A DNA stretch of 47,746 nucleotides from positions 1 to 47,746 of the forward strand of contig NZ_LLWH01000124.1 of assembly GCF_001411475.1 (NCBI RefSeq), read 5' to 3'. Source of the DNA: Pseudomonas endophytica. Lineage in GTDB: Bacteria; Pseudomonadota; Gammaproteobacteria; Pseudomonadales; Pseudomonadaceae. The position numbers and the translations under genes were made by a program. Under the pieces are notes generated by a model that did no database searches, had not been told where the DNA came from, and was given only the letters and a program-made list of their open reading frames with translations. This document shows, piece by piece, positions 44,576-47,746 of this stretch. Numbering within the stretch: position 1 is the stretch's first letter; each line of letters opens with the position of its first letter.

Positions 44576-44938
44576 GTGACCGATTCGAGCAAGACGTTGC
44601 ACCTTTTCGGCATCAAAGCCTGCGACACCATGAAAAAGGCTCGCACCTGGCTGGATGAACATGCTGTTCGTTATGACTTCCATGATTACAAAACCAGCGG
44701 TATCGACCGTGAGCACCTGACCCAATGGTGCGACGAGCACGGCTGGCAAATCGTGCTTAACCGCGCTGGCACAACCTTTCGCAAACTCGAAGACGAACAA
44801 AAAGCCGATCTCGACCAAGCGAAAGCCATTGAGCTAATGCTCGCCCAACCCTCGATGATCAAGCGCCCAGTGCTCGATCTCGGTAACAAAACCCTGATTG
44901 GCTTCAAGCCTGATCTTTATGCGGCGGCCCTTCTCTAA
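44576..44938 (+). CDS. yffB: ArsC/Spx-family protein YffB
   Basis: Small thioredoxin-fold protein of the arsenate reductase-like family, physiological role unknown. It has 120 residues starting at GTG (44576), 7 bp after AGGAAGGG. A single redox-type Cys16 lies in FGIKACDTMKKAR, and the family motifs NRAGTTFRKL and SMIKRPVLDLGNKTLIGF follow. It lacks the classic Arg triad I would expect of a true arsenate reductase. It is 47 bp upstream of dapD, a linkage conserved in Pseudomonas and E. coli relatives (yffB-dapE). Confidence 0.9.
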   Translation: MTDSSKTLHLFGIKACDTMKKARTWLDEHAVRYDFHDYKTSGIDREHLTQWCDEHGWQIVLNRAGTTFRKLEDEQKADLDQAKAIELMLAQPSMIKRPVLDLGNKTLIGFKPDLYAAALL

Positions 44939-44985
44939 GCCCAATGGCTAAAGCCCGCCCATTCATTTTTGTAAGAGGTAATTGC

Positions 44986-46020
44986 ATGTCTACTACCCTA
45001 TTCAGCGCGGCCTTCGGTGTCGGCACTCAAAACCGCCAAGGCGCATGGCTGGAAGTGTTCTACGCACAACCGCTGACTAACCCATCGGCCGAGCTGATCG
45101 ACGCTATCGCACCGATCTTAGGCTACACCGGCGGCAATCAGGCAATCACCTTCACCAATGCTCAAGCCGCGCAACTGGCTGAAGCCCTAAAGCCGGTAGA
45201 CGCAGCCCAAGCCGCATTGCTGACCCGTTTGGCCGAAAGCCACAAGCCGTTGGTGGCCACTCTGCTGGCTGAAGACACCGCACTGACCTCGACACCAGAG
45301 GCGTACCTGAAGCTGCACCTGCTGTCCCATCGTCTGGTCAAGCCGCACGGTCTGAGCTTGGCAGGCGTGTTCCCGCTGCTGCCAAACGTGGCATGGACCA
45401 GCCAAGGCGCCATCGACCTCAGCGAACTGGCTGAACGTCAACTTGAAGCGCGCCTGCGTGGCGATTTGCTGGAAGTGTTCTCGGTCGACAAATTCCCGAA
45501 AATGACTGACTACGTTGTACCCGCTGGTGTGCGTATAGCTGACAGCGCGCGTATTCGTCTGGGCGCCTACATCGGCGAAGGCACCACCGTGATGCACGAA
45601 GGTTTTGTTAACTTCAACGCAGGCACCGAAGGCCCAGGCATGATCGAAGGCCGTGTATCGGCAGGCGTCTTCGTGGGTAAGGGGTCGGACTTGGGCGGCG
45701 GCTGCTCGACCATGGGCACACTGTCTGGCGGTGGCAACATCGTGATCAAAGTCGGCGAAGGCTGCCTGATCGGCGCCAATGCGGGTATCGGTATCCCACT
45801 GGGCGATCGCAACACCGTTGAGTCGGGCCTGTATGTGACCGCGGGGACCAAAGTCGCGCTGCTGGATGAAAACAACCAATTGGTTAAAGTGGTTAAAGCC
45901 CGTGAACTGGCTGGCCAACCTGACCTATTGTTCCGTCGCAACTCTGAAACCGGCGCTGTGGAATGTAAAACCCACAAGTCGGCCATTGAGCTGAACGAAG
46001 CGCTGCACGCTCACAACTAA
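44986..46020 (+). CDS. dapD: 2,3,4,5-tetrahydropyridine-2,6-dicarboxylate N-succinyltransferase
   Basis: Succinylates tetrahydrodipicolinate in the lysine/DAP pathway. It has 344 residues, the long Pseudomonas-type form, with an N-terminal domain and a left-handed beta-helix at about 195-290 (repeats such as ADSARIRLGAYIGEGTTV and the Gly-rich GGGCSTMGTLSGGG). The ATG at 44986 has AGAGG upstream and matches homologues; 14 extra upstream codons are unsupported. DapC, the next enzyme of the path, is encoded 2.5 kb upstream. Confidence 0.97.
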   Translation: MSTTLFSAAFGVGTQNRQGAWLEVFYAQPLTNPSAELIDAIAPILGYTGGNQAITFTNAQAAQLAEALKPVDAAQAALLTRLAESHKPLVATLLAEDTALTSTPEAYLKLHLLSHRLVKPHGLSLAGVFPLLPNVAWTSQGAIDLSELAERQLEARLRGDLLEVFSVDKFPKMTDYVVPAGVRIADSARIRLGAYIGEGTTVMHEGFVNFNAGTEGPGMIEGRVSAGVFVGKGSDLGGGCSTMGTLSGGGNIVIKVGEGCLIGANAGIGIPLGDRNTVESGLYVTAGTKVALLDENNQLVKVVKARELAGQPDLLFRRNSETGAVECKTHKSAIELNEALHAHN

Positions 46021-46079
46021 GCGTTTATCTGCAACTGACGAGGCTGGCGTCCGGCCTCGTCAACAGAGCCTTGAACACC

Positions 46080-47285
46080 ATGCTTTTGCCTTCTCCCTGG
46101 CGCGCTGACTTCCCGGCCATCGCCGCCTTGCAACGTCAGGACCAGACCTATCTGGACAACGCTGCTACTACGCAAAAACCTCAAGCCCTGCTCGACGCAC
46201 TGACGCATTACTACGCCAGTGGCGCCGCCAACGTGCACCGTGCCCAGCATTTACCGGGCGCCCATGCGACCCAAGCGTTTGAGAACACACGCCACAAAGT
46301 CGCCCAATGGCTCAATGCCACCCACTGCGGGCAGATTGTATTCACCCACGGTGCCACCTCGGCACTTAATCTTCTGGCTTACGGGCTGGAACACTTATTT
46401 AACCCGGGCGATGAGATCGTTATCAGCGCTTCGGAACACCACGCCAACTTGCTGCCGTGGCAACAACTGGCCCAGCGCAAACACCTCTCGCTGATCGTGT
46501 TACCACTGGATGCCAGCGGCGTAATCGACCTCAACGCCGCCGCGCGCCTGATCACCCCGCGCACCCGCCTGCTGGCCGTCAGCCAGCTCTCCAACGTGCT
46601 GGGCGTCTGGCAACCCTTGCCGGCGTTGCTGGCTTTGGCTAAAGCGCACAACGTGCTGACCGTGATTGATGGCGCCCAAGGCATCGTTCACGGTCGCCAA
46701 GACATAGAAGCGCTCGGGTGTGATTTCTACGTATTTTCTAGCCACAAGCTCTATGGCCCAGACGGTGTAGGCGTTCTCTTTGGTCGCCACGCAGCGCTGG
46801 CCAACCTTAAACACTGGCAGTTTGGCGGCGAGATGGTGCAAGACGCTGATTACCAGCACGCCACTTTCCGCTCGGCGCCGCTGGGCTTCGAAGCGGGTAC
46901 CCCACCGATTGCCAGCGTGATTGGCCTGGGCGCGACCCTGAATTACCTGAGCAGCCTCGACCAAAGCGCCGTAAACGCTCACGAAGCGGCATTGCATGCA
47001 CTGCTGGTTGAGGGTTTGCAGCAACGCCCCGGCGTTCGGCTGTTGGGCTCGCCGCAACTGGCCTTGGTGAGCTTTGTGGTTGACGGCGTGCACAACGCCG
47101 ACCTCGCCCACTTATTGACCGAACAAGGCATTGCCGTGCGGGCTGGGCATCACTGCGCCATGCCACTGCTGAAAAGTCTAGGCTTGGCGGGGGCGATTCG
47201 CGTGTCGTTGGCGCTGTACAACGACTCTGATGACCTGGCGCGTTTTTTTGATGCGCTTGATCGAGCGTTGGAGTTGCTGCAATGA
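46080..47285 (+). CDS. csdA: Cysteine desulfurase CsdA/SufS family
   Basis: Group II PLP-dependent cysteine desulfurase delivering persulfide sulfur, probably to its partner CsdE. It has 401 residues with the PLP lysine Lys223 (SSHKLYGP), catalytic Cys359 (AGHHCAMP) and the N-terminal YLDNAATTQKPQ (LDNAATT motif). A TTG nine bases earlier could start a 404-residue form; neither has a strong ribosome-binding site. It is followed by the SufE-like gene with an ATGA overlap. No isc or suf scaffold genes are nearby. Confidence 0.93.
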   Translation: MLLPSPWRADFPAIAALQRQDQTYLDNAATTQKPQALLDALTHYYASGAANVHRAQHLPGAHATQAFENTRHKVAQWLNATHCGQIVFTHGATSALNLLAYGLEHLFNPGDEIVISASEHHANLLPWQQLAQRKHLSLIVLPLDASGVIDLNAAARLITPRTRLLAVSQLSNVLGVWQPLPALLALAKAHNVLTVIDGAQGIVHGRQDIEALGCDFYVFSSHKLYGPDGVGVLFGRHAALANLKHWQFGGEMVQDADYQHATFRSAPLGFEAGTPPIASVIGLGATLNYLSSLDQSAVNAHEAALHALLVEGLQQRPGVRLLGSPQLALVSFVVDGVHNADLAHLLTEQGIAVRAGHHCAMPLLKSLGLAGAIRVSLALYNDSDDLARFFDALDRALELLQ

Positions 47286-47686
47286 CCCTACCTGTCGACG
47301 CCCAAGCTGCCCTCGCCACCTTTAAACACTGTGCAAGTTGGGAGCAGCGCGCACGCCTGCTGATGCAATGGGGTCAACGCCTGCCGGAGCTGGCTGACGC
47401 TGACAAAACTGACGCCAACCGCGTGCATGGTTGTGAAAGTCAGGTGTGGTTAGTGGGTGAGTTGAAAGACGGCCATTGGCAATTTACTGCCAGTAGCGAC
47501 GCACGCTTGATCCGCGGGCTGGTGGCATTGCTGCTGGTGCGAGTCAATGGCTTGTCTCGCGAGGTGTTGCAGCAAGTAGACCTACCCGACTGGTTTAACC
47601 AGTTGGGCCTGAGCCGCCAGTTGTCACCTTCGCGTAGCAATGGGCTGAATGCCGTGTTGCAACGGATGCGTGAGTTAGCCCTTTAG
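47282..47686 (+). CDS. csdE: SufE/CsdE-family sulfur acceptor
   Basis: Takes persulfide from CsdA. It has 134 residues of the SufE fold with acceptor Cys51 in VHGCESQVWL. Its ATG overlaps the csdA stop (ATGA), so the pair is translationally coupled, as expected for a desulfurase and its acceptor. Confidence 0.94.
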   Translation: MTLPVDAQAALATFKHCASWEQRARLLMQWGQRLPELADADKTDANRVHGCESQVWLVGELKDGHWQFTASSDARLIRGLVALLLVRVNGLSREVLQQVDLPDWFNQLGLSRQLSPSRSNGLNAVLQRMRELAL

Positions 47687-47690
47687 CCAA

Positions 47691-47746
47691 CCCCGCAGGC
47701 TGCGATCTTTTGATCTTTAAACGCAAAAGATCGCAGCCTTCGGCAG
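47691..47746. repeat. REP palindrome after csdE, cut by window end
   Basis: GGCTGCGATCTTTTG (47698-47712) and CAAAAGATCGCAGCC (47724-47738) are a perfect 15-bp inverted repeat, continued by TTCGGCAG at the edge. It is the same family as the other REP sites. Confidence 0.9.

Overview
The window is chromosomal DNA of a Pseudomonas, most likely from the P. fluorescens-like part of the genus. Evidence for this: the gene order (nlpD-rpoS, the dapD-csdA-csdE block, the large pyrH-to-lpxB envelope block), an RsmZ small RNA I recognise from fluorescent pseudomonads, Pseudomonas-type REP palindromes, and protein lengths typical of the genus (RpoS 334 aa, RsmZ about 129 nt, DapD 344 aa, XenB 349 aa). 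I cannot resolve the species. Almost everything is conserved housekeeping sequence. I found no transposase, integrase, prophage, CRISPR array, toxin-antitoxin or defence island, and no tRNA or rRNA gene.

Layout. 1-2173 (+): the end of an MFS efflux gene and the flavin ene-reductase gene xenB. 2315-2640 (-): the regulatory RNA gene rsmZ with its GacA upstream site. 2782-10000 (-): rpoS, nlpD, pcm, surE, truD, ispF, fghA and adhC. The formaldehyde pair adhC-fghA faces a divergent LysR regulator (gfnR-like, 10072-10968, +). 11110-16189 (-): ispD, ftsB, eno, kdsA, pyrG. 16462-24419 (-): tilS, accA, dnaE, rnhB, lpxB. 24422-33918 (-): lpxA, fabZ, lpxD, skp, bamA, rseP, dxr, cdsA, uppS. 33934-37257 (-): frr, pyrH, tsf, rpsB. 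Then the direction switches: map, glnD and dapC (+), a CPA1 Na+/H+ antiporter (-), and yffB, dapD, csdA, csdE (+). The window ends inside a REP element.

How the genes fit together. The minus-strand block joins three themes: isoprenoid precursors and undecaprenyl carrier (ispF, ispD, dxr, uppS); outer-membrane construction (lpxA/B/D, kdsA, bamA, skp, rseP, cdsA, fabZ, accA); and translation or nucleotide supply (rpsB, tsf, frr, pyrH, pyrG, tilS, truD). Two lysine/peptidoglycan genes (dapC, dapD) lie in the plus-strand part with the nitrogen sensor glnD. Stationary-phase and post-transcriptional regulators (rpoS, rsmZ) sit together at the left.

Gene-free stretches above 300 bp: 2174-2781 (terminators and rsmZ), 37258-37750 (rpsB leader and promoter plus decayed repeats) and 44264-44575 (promoter region of yffB, little else). 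I did not find a convincing undescribed system. The most informative oddities are regulatory: a terminator that appears to double as the ispF ribosome-binding region, repeated hairpins between adhC and fghA, internal terminators splitting the envelope block, and xenB/MFS occupying the place next to rsmZ where fdxA is expected.
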